A stretch of 11,535 nucleotides of DNA. Source: an uncultured Oscillospiraceae bacterium. GTDB lineage: Bacteria > Bacillota > Clostridia > Oscillospirales > Oscillospiraceae. A program made the position numbers and the translations under genes. The notes beneath the pieces were generated by a model. That model saw only the letters and a list, made by a program, of their open reading frames with translations, was not told the origin of the DNA and ran no database searches. Shown piece by piece: positions 1 through 7,041 of the stretch (its first letter is position 1; each line of letters opens with the position of its first letter). Where the stretch lies: positions 1-11,535 of the forward strand of contig CAAERF010000211.1 in assembly GCA_900758315.1 (NCBI GenBank), written 5' to 3'.

Positions 1-35
1 CCAGCTCTCTATTATAAAGTAGTTGGTATACTTAC

Positions 36-65
36 GCACTGCGCCCTTTTTAACGGGCGCAGTGC
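36..65 (+). terminator. strong hairpin, terminator-like on the plus strand
   Basis: Positions 36-46 pair perfectly with 55-65 (11 bp, mostly G-C) around an 8-base loop. A T5 run follows at 72-76, seven bases after the stem, so as a plus-strand terminator it is imperfect. On the minus strand no T-run follows, so it is not a clear terminator for the minus-strand genes at 139-759. It directly abuts the two-hairpin repeat at 81-129 and may be part of that element. Confidence 0.4.
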
Positions 66-80
66 AATGCGTTTTTGGGT

Positions 81-129
81 CAAGCCTTTTTCCAAAAAGG
101 CTTGCGGGTTCCAAGGGCAGAGCCCTTGG
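81..129 (+). repeat. dispersed two-hairpin intergenic repeat, copy 1
   Basis: Two adjacent palindromes are visible. Hairpin A has 11-base arms (81-91 with 94-104). Hairpin B has 8-base arms (111-118 with 122-129) closing an AGA loop. They are separated by CGGGTT. The same order, the same linker and the same GCAGAGC tip recur at 11481-11524 with different but still self-complementary stems. From memory this matches a repeat family that is common between genes in gut Clostridia. The element lies just downstream of the minus-strand sigma-like gene in inverted orientation relative to it. Copy 2 lies downstream of a plus-strand gene in direct orientation, so it does not behave as a gene-oriented terminator. 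Confidence 0.7.
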
Positions 130-138
130 CCCTTGGCC

Positions 139-483
139 CTACGCAGCCGGGAAATCCTGTCCCAGAATGGCCCGGGCCAGATCCAGGATGCGATTGAGCT
201 TCCGTTCGCCACGCTGGATGTTGCGGGAGATGGTGGAGACGTTGATGTGGAGCTGACTGCTGATCTGGCGGTAGTTGAAGCCCTGGACGTAGTACAGCTC
301 CAGACACTGGGCCTCCCGGGCGGTGACATCCTCCCGCATGGCCCGGACCAGAGCACGGCGGAGCCGGGGCAGCATAAACTCCCGCTCCGGGTCAACAATG
401 GCCCGGATGTACTCGGAGATGGAGCGGGCGTAGTCGGAGCCCCGGCGGTAGTTGGTCTTTGGTGTGTACTTCTTTTCACTCAT
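139..483 (-). CDS. sigma-70 region-4-like HTH protein (no region 2)
   Basis: A 114-residue protein whose C-terminal half (about residues 54-100) reads as a sigma-70 region 4 helix-turn-helix. It has the pattern TAREAQCLELYYVQGFNYRQ, then ISSQLHINVSTISRNIQRGE and a basic helix after it. The N-terminal 50 residues are charged and show no core-RNA-polymerase-binding region 2, so it is too short to be a complete ECF sigma factor (usually 160-200 residues). It probably binds DNA at promoters, either as a sigma-like regulator or as a partner of another subunit. The start at 483 is supported by AAGGAGG seven bases upstream. It follows the zinc-ribbon gene at 550-759 by 66 bp with no terminator between, so the two are likely co-transcribed. 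DNA-binding fold is confident; role is unknown. Confidence 0.8.
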   Translation of the reverse strand: MSEKKYTPKTNYRRGSDYARSISEYIRAIVDPEREFMLPRLRRALVRAMREDVTAREAQCLELYYVQGFNYRQISSQLHINVSTISRNIQRGERKLNRILDLARAILGQDFPAA

Positions 484-549
484 GGAAATGCCTCCTTATT
501 CCTTTCCAATTCCTGTCATAGGCTGTGAGACGCTGTCCCGGGCAGGCCC

Positions 550-759
550 TTACAGCTGCGGCGCGTCCGCCAGCTCACCGGCGGTCAACCGGCAGTGGCG
601 GAAATACTCCGCGGCGAAGGTGCCCAGACAGTCGGGACAGAGCACCTGCTCGTCAATCAGATAGAGGGTGTCCTCCCGGTACAGCTCACCGCCGCACAAG
701 GCGCAGTGGCAGACCGGCGGGATCAGCTGGGGATCCCGGGGCAGCAGATAGACGGTCAT
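550..759 (-). CDS. small zinc-ribbon hypothetical protein
   Basis: A 69-residue protein of unknown function. Two CxxC knuckles (C19/C22 in CALCGG and C41/C44 in CPDC), 18 residues apart, should bind one zinc ion as a zinc ribbon, with C17 and H18 as extra possible ligands. There is no signal peptide or membrane segment, so it is probably cytoplasmic. Two adjacent ATG codons exist (760-762 and 757-759). The second is chosen because the GAAGGG ribosome binding site ends five bases before it but only two bases before the first. It is the first gene of a likely two-gene unit with the region-4-like HTH protein, which suggests the two act together in transcription control. That is inference from context only. 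Confidence 0.65.
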   Translation of the reverse strand: MTVYLLPRDPQLIPPVCHCALCGGELYREDTLYLIDEQVLCPDCLGTFAAEYFRHCRLTAGELADAPQL

Positions 760-796
760 CATATCCCTTCTTTTCGCAAAATTTTTGAAAAAACCC

Positions 797-825
797 TTGA
801 CATCACTGGCACGGTTTGGTATTAT
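797..825 (+). promoter_or_regulatory. sigma-70 promoter of the tRNA unit
   Basis: The -35 is TTGACA (797-802) and the -10 is TATTAT (820-825), with the ideal 17-bp spacer. A transcript would begin near 832, about 22 bases before tRNA-Thr, as expected for a stable-RNA promoter. The complementary strand of 821-826 reads TATAAT, so some reverse firing toward the gene at 759 is conceivable, but no matching -35 is visible on that strand. Confidence 0.85.
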
Positions 826-853
826 AAACGGGCTGAATCAAGAGACCACCCGC

Positions 854-929
854 GCTGGTGTAGCTCAGTTGGTAGAGCAGCTGATTTGTAATCAGCAGGT
901 CGGGGGTTCGAGTCCGTCCACCAGCTCCA
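854..929 (+). tRNA. tRNA-Thr (anticodon UGU)
   Basis: Complete 76-base cloverleaf. The acceptor arms 854-860 and 919-925 pair fully, and the D arm carries AGTTGGTA. The anticodon stem is 880-884/892-896 with the seven-base loop TTTGTAA, whose anticodon TGT at 887-889 reads threonine ACA codons. The T loop is TTCGAGT, and the CCA end (927-929) is encoded. The T stem 902-906/914-918 contains a G-G mismatch (904 with 916) and a G-T pair (903 with 917), so it is weaker than usual, although every other helix is intact. Confidence 0.95.
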
Positions 930-974
930 TGTGTGCCGGTCGAAAGGACTCTAGGTTCGGGACAAGCTGTATAC

Positions 975-1060
975 GGAGGATTACCCAAGTGGCTAAAGGG
1001 GGCAGACTGTAAATCTGTTGGCGACCGCCTACTGTGGTTCGAATCCACAATCCTCCACCA
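975..1060 (+). tRNA. tRNA-Tyr (anticodon GUA)
   Basis: Class II tRNA of 86 bases. The acceptor stem GGAGGAT (975-981) pairs with ATCCTCC (1050-1056), the discriminator base is A, and the CCA (1058-1060) is encoded. The anticodon loop CTGTAAA places GTA at 1009-1011, which reads tyrosine UAU/UAC. The long variable arm around 1018-1030 folds on a GGC/GCC core, as required for bacterial tRNA-Tyr. It lies 45 bp after tRNA-Thr and shares its promoter and the terminator that follows. Confidence 0.95.
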
Positions 1061-1062
1061 AA

Positions 1063-1091
1063 GGCGACATCGTTTTCGGTGTCGTCTTTTT
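1063..1091 (+). terminator. intrinsic terminator of the tRNA-Thr/tRNA-Tyr unit
   Basis: Arms 1063-1072 and 1077-1086 form a 10-bp stem (two G-T wobbles) with a TTTT loop, followed directly by T5 (1087-1091), then G and T4. It starts three bases after the tRNA-Tyr CCA end, so it closes this stable-RNA operon. Confidence 0.9.
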
Positions 1092-1223
1092 GTTTTGTCT
1101 GTACGTACCTGCGCGCAATACCTCCTCTCCGTCGGCGGAACGGACCGGCCTGACCGCGTTCCCGCGGGACTGCTCACCGGGCGGCACCGTCCACCTGTCA
1201 CGTCAGGAAGGGAACGGCACACG

Positions 1224-1365
1224 CCAAATGGTGATAACAGGGGGAGATTACGGTCGGTTTCCGTCTGACAGTGGGTATATTACCACCAAATGGAGAAAAG
1301 GTCAAGGGCGAAACCCGTCGATGTTGCGCGAAAAACCGAATGGTGATAAAATATTTCCCGAATGG
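1224..1365 (+). promoter_or_regulatory. array of four CC(A/G)AATGG boxes upstream of the LexA-like gene
   Basis: The octamer CC(A/G)AATGG occurs at 1224-1231, 1286-1293, 1336-1343 and 1358-1365. Boxes 1 and 3 share a longer 14-base match, CC(A/G)AATGGTGATAA, with one difference. Boxes 3 and 4 are 22 bp apart, about two helical turns. They flank the -10 of the candidate promoter at 1324-1352, the layout expected for repression. The likeliest binder is the HTH regulator encoded just downstream, i.e. autoregulation. That last step is inference. Confidence 0.5.
1324..1352 (+). promoter_or_regulatory. candidate promoter of the regulator-pepF unit
   Basis: The extended -10 TGATAAAAT ends in TAAAAT (1347-1352). 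A weak -35, TTGCGC (1324-1329), sits 17 bp upstream. The predicted start near 1359 gives a leader of about 37 bases before the ATG at 1396. Box 3 of the repeated motif lies in the spacer and box 4 covers the start site. Confidence 0.5.
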
Positions 1366-1395
1366 TTACATTAATGGGACAATGGAGGTGTGGGG

Positions 1396-2022
1396 ATGGA
1401 ACAGCAGGAGACCTTCGGGCAGCGGCTGCGGCAGATTATGCAGGAGCGCGGCCTGAATTATGAAGCCTTTGGCAAGCTGCTGGACATGCGGCCCCAGACA
1501 CTGAACCGTTATGTGCTGGACCAGCGGGAGCCCAAGGCACAGGTGGTCATCGAGATGGCCGCCAAGCTGGGGGTGGACGTCCTGTGGCTGCTGGGCTGCG
1601 ACGTGGCCCGGGAGCGGGCCCGGGATGCGGAGATTGGCCGCTTTCCCATCTACGGCGCCATTCCCGGCGGTGGACGGGATCTGGAGGATCAGGAGCCCGA
1701 GGGCTATGCCACCGCCGACGTGGCCGACCAGGGCGGGTACTGCTACCTGCGGGTGGCCGGTGAGGAGATGGCCGGCGCCGGATTCCGGCCCGGCGATCTG
1801 GTGTTGCTGCGGCGGCAGGAGAGCGCCAAGACCGGTCAGATTGTGGCCTGTCAGGTGGGACTGGAGCCGGGCGCACTGCGGCGGTACAGTGAGCAGGGCG
1901 ATCTCATCATCCTCCAGCCCGAGCACGCGGGTGGACAGCCCCGCATCCTCCACGCGGAGGAATTTATCACCGGCAACGCCCGTATTTTAGGGGTGGCAGT
2001 ACAGCTGGTGCGCAATCTGTGA
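1396..2022 (+). CDS. XRE-type HTH regulator with degenerate S24 (LexA/CI-like) domain
   Basis: A 208-residue regulator. Residues about 6-65 form an XRE helix-turn-helix (FGKLLDMRPQTLNRYVLDQR). From about residue 83, an S24 fold of the LexA/CI type follows. In LexA the nucleophile lies in G-x-S-M. Here the motif is GEEM (122-125), so Glu124 replaces Ser. The general-base Lys of TVKRL aligns with Arg162 in ALRRY, and no A-G cleavage pair is evident near PIYGAIPGG. Autocleavage is therefore not expected and the domain probably serves dimerisation or ligand sensing. ATG at 1396 is chosen over GTG at 1390 because GGAGG (1384-1388) sits seven bases upstream of it. pepF follows after 32 bp, so the two are probably one unit. 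The upstream CC(A/G)AATGG boxes are candidate operators. Confidence 0.85.
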   Translation: MEQQETFGQRLRQIMQERGLNYEAFGKLLDMRPQTLNRYVLDQREPKAQVVIEMAAKLGVDVLWLLGCDVARERARDAEIGRFPIYGAIPGGGRDLEDQEPEGYATADVADQGGYCYLRVAGEEMAGAGFRPGDLVLLRRQESAKTGQIVACQVGLEPGALRRYSEQGDLIILQPEHAGGQPRILHAEEFITGNARILGVAVQLVRNL

Positions 2023-2054
2023 GCAAAGACAATACGACAATAAGGAGTAACATT

Positions 2055-3848
2055 ATGGCAATTCCGGAACGAAATGAACTGAACCCCGAATACACCTGGG
2101 CGCTGGAGGATCTGTACAGATGTGACGAGGCCTGGGAGGCGGAGTTTGAGTGGGATAAGGACTACCTGCGGATCGTGAAGGCCTACGAGGGCCGGCTGGG
2201 CGAGAGCGCCAGACTGCTGCTGCACTACCTGGCCCTCAGCGACGAGATCACCGGCGTGTTTGACAAGCTGGGCAACTACGCCTACCGGCGGGCGGACGAG
2301 GACACCCGGGACTCGGGTCCCCAGGCCATGTGCGCCCAGCTGAGCAGCTTTCTGACCCAGCTCAGCACCGCATCCGCCTTTGAGACCAACGAGATTCTGG
2401 CCATTCCCGACGAGACCCTGGAGCAGTTCTACCAGGAGGAGCCGGAGCTGGAGGTGTACCGCCGCTATCTGGACCGGATCCGCCACCGCCGGGAGCACAT
2501 CCTGTCTCCGGCTGAGGAGAAACTGCTGGCCATGGCCGGTGAGCTCAGCGACAATCCGGACAACATCTTCTCCATGCTCAACGACGCGGACATGACCTTT
2601 GCCGACGCGGTGGACGAGGCGGGCAATCCCCATCCGCTGACCCACGGCACCTATATCCCCATGATGCACGGCAGTGACCGGACCCTGCGCAAGTCCGCCT
2701 ATGAGAACCTGTACGCTGTCTACGGCCAGTTCAAGAACACCCTGGCGGCCACCCTGGCGGCTCAGGCCAAGCAGCTGTGGTTCTTCGCCCAGGCCCGGAA
2801 GTATCCCTCCGCTCTGGCAGCGGCCATGGACCGGAACGAGGTCCCCGAGGAGGTCTACCACAACCTGATCGCCGCAGTCCGGGACAACCTGCCCAAGCTG
2901 CACCGGTACGTCCGGCTGCGGAAAAAGCTGCTGGGCGTGGAGGAGCTCCACTGCTACGACCTGTACGCCAACATGGTGGGAGACGTGGAGATGAAGTTCA
3001 CCTTCGAGGAGGCCAAGGAGATCGCTCTGAAGGCCCTGGAGCCCCTGGGCAGCGACTACTGCAACATCCTGAAAGAGGGCTTTGAGAGCCGCTGGATCGA
3101 CGTCTATGAGAACGCCGGCAAGCGCTCCGGTGCCTACAGCGCCGGCGCCAGAGTCCATCCCTACGTGCTGCTCAACTACCACGACACCCTCAACGACCTG
3201 TTCACCCTGGTCCACGAGATGGGCCACGCCCTCCACTCCGAGCTGTCCAACTGGAACCAGCCCACGGTGTACGCGGAGTATGTGATCTTCGTGGCCGAGG
3301 TGGCCTCCACCTGCAACGAGGCCCTGCTGATGGAGTACCTGCTGAAAAACACCACCGATAAGAAAGAGCGGGCCTATCTGATCAACTACTTCCTGGAGCA
3401 GTTCCGCACCACTCTGTACCGGCAGACCATGTTCGCCGAGTTCGAGGAGAAGATCAACCAGCTGGCCCAGAACGGCGAGGGTATCACGGCGGACGCGTGC
3501 TGCGCCCTGTACCGGCAGCTGAATGAGGACTACTTCGGACCGGACCTGGTGGTGGACGACGCCATCGCCCTGGAGTGGGCCCGGATTCCCCACTTCTACT
3601 ACAACTACTACGTGTACCAGTACGCCACCGGCTATGCGGCGGCCATCGCCCTCAGCCGCCGGATCCTCAAGGAAGGGGAACCGGCAGTGGAGGACTACCT
3701 GAAGTTCCTGCGGGGCGGCAGCTCCATGCCGCCCATCGAGCTGCTGAAAATGGCGGGCGTGGACATGTCCACTGCAGATCCCATCAACCAGGCACTGGCC
3801 CTGTTCGACGAGCTGATCGGCGAGCTGGAGGCCCTGATGGAGGAGTAA
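2055..3848 (+). CDS. pepF: oligoendopeptidase F (M3 family zinc metallopeptidase)
   Basis: A 597-residue cytoplasmic zinc peptidase that cuts short peptides (typically 7-17 residues) as part of peptide turnover. The catalytic signature HEMGH lies at 387-391 within LFTLVHEMGHALHSEL. The third zinc ligand is Glu415 in FVAEVASTCNE, 28 residues later, as usual in M3 enzymes. The N-terminal half is the helical oligopeptidase F lid, the length fits the family (about 600), and no signal peptide is present. The ATG at 2055 has AAGGAG seven bases upstream, and MAIPERNELN is a natural family start. An in-frame GTG at 2019 overlaps the regulator stop and lacks a good site. It lies 32 bp behind the LexA-like regulator and ahead of a clear terminator hairpin. 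The family call is firm; regulation by the upstream regulator is inferred. Confidence 0.95.
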   Translation: MAIPERNELNPEYTWALEDLYRCDEAWEAEFEWDKDYLRIVKAYEGRLGESARLLLHYLALSDEITGVFDKLGNYAYRRADEDTRDSGPQAMCAQLSSFLTQLSTASAFETNEILAIPDETLEQFYQEEPELEVYRRYLDRIRHRREHILSPAEEKLLAMAGELSDNPDNIFSMLNDADMTFADAVDEAGNPHPLTHGTYIPMMHGSDRTLRKSAYENLYAVYGQFKNTLAATLAAQAKQLWFFAQARKYPSALAAAMDRNEVPEEVYHNLIAAVRDNLPKLHRYVRLRKKLLGVEELHCYDLYANMVGDVEMKFTFEEAKEIALKALEPLGSDYCNILKEGFESRWIDVYENAGKRSGAYSAGARVHPYVLLNYHDTLNDLFTLVHEMGHALHSELSNWNQPTVYAEYVIFVAEVASTCNEALLMEYLLKNTTDKKERAYLINYFLEQFRTTLYRQTMFAEFEEKINQLAQNGEGITADACCALYRQLNEDYFGPDLVVDDAIALEWARIPHFYYNYYVYQYATGYAAAIALSRRILKEGEPAVEDYLKFLRGGSSMPPIELLKMAGVDMSTADPINQALALFDELIGELEALMEE

Positions 3849-3883
3849 GCGGCGGCTATATCTGTCGAAAAAAGTTGCGAAAA

Positions 3884-3923
3884 GACGGAGACGGAGTGTC
3901 AAACTCCGCCTCCGTCTCATTTT
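3884..3923 (+). terminator. terminator hairpin after pepF
   Basis: Arms 3884-3897 and 3903-3916 form a 14-position stem with one mismatch (3891/3909) and a GTCAA loop. The T tail is short (T4 at 3920-3923), so termination may be partial. It lies 35 bp after the pepF stop. Confidence 0.7.
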
Positions 3924-4027
3924 GCGTCATTTTCAACTGGAAAACCCTATGGAAACTGTCAATTCTGCCAAATTTGAAAGAATCTGGATGTATCAAACAC
4001 GATTCGACAAAATTTTGCAGGAATAGC

Positions 4028-4159
4028 TGGTATACTCAGGCCAAGACAGGAAGTTCAGGCGGCTCTCCTTCTTCTGCTCTACCGCTCTCTCTTGATTCAG
4101 AAGCGTTTCAACGATGAAAGCCGCAGGGAGACGCCGGATCACCCCAACCCGGCGCTCCC
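4028..4159 (+). ncRNA. candidate small structured transcript (unassigned)
   Basis: No gene is visible between the pepF terminator and the CoA-transferase stop. An extended -10, TGGTATACT (4028-4036), could start a plus-strand RNA near 4043, but no proper -35 is visible. Downstream, 4059-4064 can pair with 4119-4124. Nested inside, 4071-4076 pairs with 4098-4103, and the hairpin 4126-4159 follows. No plus-strand reading frame with a ribosome binding site follows, so a small RNA or an antisense RNA to the CoA-transferase mRNA end is possible. Evidence is only the -10 and the pairing, so confidence is low. Confidence 0.22.
4126..4159 (-). terminator. probable terminator of the CoA-transferase unit
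   Basis: On the minus strand, 4149-4159 and 4126-4137 form an 11-bp GC-rich stem with one bulged base (4131) and an 11-base loop, starting about 15 bases after the stop codon at 4174. The bases that follow are CTGCGGCTTTC, a poor U-tract, so it may slow or stabilise rather than fully terminate. Confidence 0.5.
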
Positions 4160-4173
4160 CCTGTCCTATGCCG

Positions 4174-5508
4174 TCAGCGGCGATTGCTCCGGCGCCAGAT
4201 GTGCATCTGCTCCGCCTGGGCGATGAGCTCCTCCCGGAAGTCCGGGTGGGCCAGGGCGATCAGGCCCTCCGCCCGCTGCCAGGTGGTCAGTCCCTTCAGG
4301 TTGAGCATGCCGTACTCGGTGACCACGTAGTGGACGTTGGCCCGGGTGTCGGTGACAATGGAGCCGGGCTCCAGCGTGGGTCGGATTCGGGAGCGCAGGG
4401 TGCCGTCCTTGGCCCGGTAGGTGGAGGACAGGCAGATAAAGCTCTTGCCGCCCTTGGAGAGATAGGCTCCCAGGACAAAGTCCAGCTGGCCGCCGGCGCC
4501 GGAGATGTGCCGGGTGCCCGAGGACTCGGCGTTGACCTGGCCGAACAGGTCCAGCTCCACCGCGTTGTTGATGGAGATAAAGTTGTCCAGGGCGGCGATG
4601 GTGCGGATGTCGTTGACATACTCCACGTCCGCCGCCATACACACCGGGTTGTTGTCCAGAAAGTCGTAGACCTTCTTGGTGCCCGCGCCGAAGGTATACA
4701 CCTGGCGGCCCGGATCCAGAGCCTTCCGCCGGCCGGTGATCTTACCCGCCCGGGTCAGGTCCACAAAGGCGTCTACATACATTTCAGTGTGGACGCCCAG
4801 GTCCTTCAGGTCGCTCTCGGCGATCAGGGAGCCCACCGCATTGGGCATCCCGCCGATGCCCAGCTGGAGACAGGCCCCATCGGGGATCTCCGCCACGATC
4901 TGACGGGCCACCGCCTGGTCCACCTCGGTGATTTTGCCGGGCAGCATCTCGGCGATGGGCGGATTGTCCCCCAGGACGATCCCGTCCACCTGGCTGATAT
5001 GGACGCCCTCCCGGCGGCCGCCCAGACAGCGGGGCATGTTCTCGTTGACCTCCACCAGAATCACCTCCGCGTGCTCCATGGCCGCGTTCAGGTGGGAGGC
5101 GTTGAGGCCAAAATTAAAGTAGCCGTGCCGGTCCATGGGCGTGACCTGGGCCATAAAGACCCGGCAGGGATGCTCCCGGCAGTACCGCGGCAGCTCCGAG
5201 TAGCGCACCGGTACGTGGAAGCAGAAGCCCTCCTTCACCAGAGGACGGTCGATGCCGGTCATGTGGCAGCTGTTCCAGGTGAGGTGCCCGGCCGGGTCGG
5301 GGATGTTGAAAATCTCCGGTTTCCAGAGCAGAATGCTGCCCCGCAGGTTGATGTCCCGGAGCTGGGGCATCCGCTTGGCCAGCGCCCGGTCCAGGGCCAC
5401 TGGCGTACAGGCCGCGTAGCCAAATTCAATCCAGTCTCCGTCCCGGACGCAGTCCACGGCCTCCTCCGCCGTCATCAGCTTCTGCTGATAGAGTTGCTGG
5501 TAATCCAT
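4174..5508 (-). CDS. butyryl-CoA:acetate CoA-transferase family protein (downstream copy)
   Basis: A 444-residue cytoplasmic enzyme of the acetyl-CoA hydrolase/transferase family, expected to move CoA between butyryl-CoA (or a similar acyl-CoA) and acetate in the last step of butyrate formation. Family landmarks are [18 protein letters not shown] (GIGG at 217-220), [11 protein letters not shown] with Glu242 at the place of the covalent glutamyl-CoA residue (Glu238 in 4-hydroxybutyrate CoA-transferase), [12 protein letters not shown] and the C-terminal HIWRRSN. Length matches the family (about 440-450). From memory this copy reads closer to Roseburia-type But than its neighbour does, for example in [22 protein letters not shown] sits six bases before the ATG. 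It is the second gene behind a paralog, after 192 bp, and ends before a hairpin at 4126-4159. Exact acyl specificity cannot be read from sequence. Confidence 0.88.
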   Translation of the reverse strand: MDYQQLYQQKLMTAEEAVDCVRDGDWIEFGYAACTPVALDRALAKRMPQLRDINLRGSILLWKPEIFNIPDPAGHLTWNSCHMTGIDRPLVKEGFCFHVPVRYSELPRYCREHPCRVFMAQVTPMDRHGYFNFGLNASHLNAAMEHAEVILVEVNENMPRCLGGRREGVHISQVDGIVLGDNPPIAEMLPGKITEVDQAVARQIVAEIPDGACLQLGIGGMPNAVGSLIAESDLKDLGVHTEMYVDAFVDLTRAGKITGRRKALDPGRQVYTFGAGTKKVYDFLDNNPVCMAADVEYVNDIRTIAALDNFISINNAVELDLFGQVNAESSGTRHISGAGGQLDFVLGAYLSKGGKSFICLSSTYRAKDGTLRSRIRPTLEPGSIVTDTRANVHYVVTEYGMLNLKGLTTWQRAEGLIALAHPDFREELIAQAEQMHIWRRSNRR

Positions 5509-5560
5509 GTGATTCCTCCTAATAAGCTGGCGGTCAGAACATATAACATCAGTTTCTTCC

Positions 5561-5627
5561 GCGCCGTCTTCACGTTCCTGTTTCCTTGAGGTCAGTCATC
5601 TCATCTTTTCCTTTGTGAAGACGGCGC
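5561..5627 (-). repeat. 67-bp inverted-repeat element between the two CoA-transferase genes
   Basis: Thirteen-base perfect arms, GCGCCGTCTTCAC (5561-5573) and its complement (5615-5627), enclose 41 bases. A TTCC lies on each side (5557-5560 and 5628-5631). In the CoA-transferase mRNA (minus strand) no U-tract follows, so it is not a simple terminator. It could be a stabilising or processing stem between cistrons, or a MITE-like insertion in which TTCC is a target duplication. On the plus strand the stem is followed by TTCCCTTTT, a weak terminator pattern. Confidence 0.7.
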
Positions 5628-5700
5628 TTCCCTTTTATCAATGGGCAGGGAAAAGCGGCGGACGGGCGTGCGGCGCTTGGGAATACGGGAAATCCGGGGA

Positions 5701-7041
5701 TCAGCGCTTGTTGGAGCGTCTCCAGATCTTCATCTTTTCCGCATCGGCGATCAGCTCGTCGCGGAACTGAGGATCAGCAATGCCGATCAGAGCTTCCGCT
5801 CTCTGCCAGGTGGCCAGGCCCTTCAGGTTGACCACACCGTGCTCGGTGACGATGTACTGGCCCTGAGGACGGGTGCAGGTGGGAGCGGTGCCCTCTTCCA
5901 GAGTGGGACGGATACGGCTCTTCACGGTGCCGTCCTTGCCCTTGACGGTGGAGGACATGCAGATGAAGCTCTTGCCGCCGGGGGACAGATATGCGCCCAT
6001 GACGAAGTCCATCTGTCCGCCTGCACCGGAGATGTGACGGATGCCGGAGGATTCTGCGCTGATCTGGCCGAACAGGTCCAGGTCGACGGCGCTGTTGATG
6101 GAGATGAAGTTGCTGATGGAGGAAATGGTGCTGATGTCGTTAACATAGTCCACGGGAGCGTTCATGCACTCGGGGTTGTCGTCGATGAAGTCATACAGCT
6201 TCTTGGTGCCGGCGCCGAAGGCATAGACCTGACGGCCGGGATCCAGTTCCTTGTACTTGCCGGTGATCTTGCCGGCCATGGTCAGATCGACAAAAGCGTC
6301 GACGTACATCTCGGTGTGAACGCCCAGGTCCTTCAGGTCGGACTCAGCGATCATAGCGCCGATGGTGTTGGGCACGCCGCCGATACCCAGCTGCAGGCAG
6401 GCGTGGTCGGGGATCATGGGCACGACCAGGCGGGCCATAGCCAGCTCTTCCTCGGAGGGCTTGCCGCCGGCGGGCATCTCAGCCATGGGGTTGTTGGTCT
6501 CGATGATCTTGGTCACCTGGGACACATGGAGGTCGGTGTGATAGCCGCCCAGGCAACGGGGCATGTTGGGGTTGACTTCCACGATGACCTCTTCGGCGCG
6601 GTTGGCGATCTCCACCAGGTGGGAGGCGTTGGGGCCGAAGTTGAAGTAGCCGTGCTTATCCATGGGAGCGCACTGCACAAAGAAGACGCGCTCAGGGTTT
6701 TCGGTTTCCCGGCAGTACTTGGGCACTTCGGAGTAGCGGACGGGAGCATAGAAGCAGAAGCCACGGTCGATCATCTTGCGCTCGACACCGCTCATATGCC
6801 AGCTGTTCCAGGTGAAGTGATCCTTGGCATCGGGAATATCAAACATCTCGGGCTTCCACATCAGGATGCCGCCGCGGAACTGGACGTCATGCAGTTCCTT
6901 CAGACGCTCGGCCATAGCGTGATCGCAGGCCTTGGGGGTGTTGGTGACCCAGCCCCATGCGACCCAATCGCCGCTCTGAACACATTTGACAGCTTCTTCC
7001 GGTGTGGTCAGCTTGCTCTGATACAATGCTTTGTAATCCAT
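5701..7041 (-). CDS. butyryl-CoA:acetate CoA-transferase family protein (upstream paralog)
   Basis: A 446-residue paralog of the next gene, with the same landmarks: [29 protein letters not shown] carrying the predicted catalytic Glu, [10 protein letters not shown] and KIWRRSN. It is expected to act as an acyl-CoA:acetate CoA-transferase in the cytoplasm. It differs where substrate contacts may lie: [15 protein letters not shown] instead of [15 protein letters not shown], and a longer segment near [12 protein letters not shown]. Its acceptor or donor may therefore not be identical. Its codons differ from its sister, with more GAA, GCT, ATT, AGA and CGC against GAG, GCC and CGG in the sister, which suggests higher expression or a separate history. 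AGGAGG lies eight bases before the ATG. The roughly 150-base leader contains a terminator-like hairpin, and a Rex/Crp-like palindrome lies upstream of the promoter. Confidence 0.88.
   Translation of the reverse strand: MDYKALYQSKLTTPEEAVKCVQSGDWVAWGWVTNTPKACDHAMAERLKELHDVQFRGGILMWKPEMFDIPDAKDHFTWNSWHMSGVERKMIDRGFCFYAPVRYSEVPKYCRETENPERVFFVQCAPMDKHGYFNFGPNASHLVEIANRAEEVIVEVNPNMPRCLGGYHTDLHVSQVTKIIETNNPMAEMPAGGKPSEEELAMARLVVPMIPDHACLQLGIGGVPNTIGAMIAESDLKDLGVHTEMYVDAFVDLTMAGKITGKYKELDPGRQVYAFGAGTKKLYDFIDDNPECMNAPVDYVNDISTISSISNFISINSAVDLDLFGQISAESSGIRHISGAGGQMDFVMGAYLSPGGKSFICMSSTVKGKDGTVKSRIRPTLEEGTAPTCTRPQGQYIVTEHGVVNLKGLATWQRAEALIGIADPQFRDELIADAEKMKIWRRSNKR

Noticed and set aside
24..32. Extended -10 TGGTATACT near the window start
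   Set aside because: No -35 fits, and the start would fall inside the hairpin at 36-65 with nothing to express downstream on that strand.
821..826. Minus-strand promoter for the zinc-ribbon gene using TATAAT on the reverse strand of the tRNA -10
   Set aside because: The only -35 at normal spacing is GTGGTC, a poor match; the real promoter of the minus-strand pair remains unidentified.
854..1060. Integration site in the tRNA genes
   Set aside because: No second copy of a tRNA 3' end, no integrase and no composition break were seen in the window.
803..1268. Open frames overlapping the two tRNA genes
   Set aside because: They are translations of tRNA sequence; the cloverleafs and the stable-RNA promoter and terminator explain the region.
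1851..3920. 689-aa open frame on the minus strand across pepF
   Set aside because: It is the antisense shadow of pepF (whose HEMGH motif and family length are clear). The translation is a low-complexity mix of H, V, L, G and Q typical of reverse frames in GC-rich genes.
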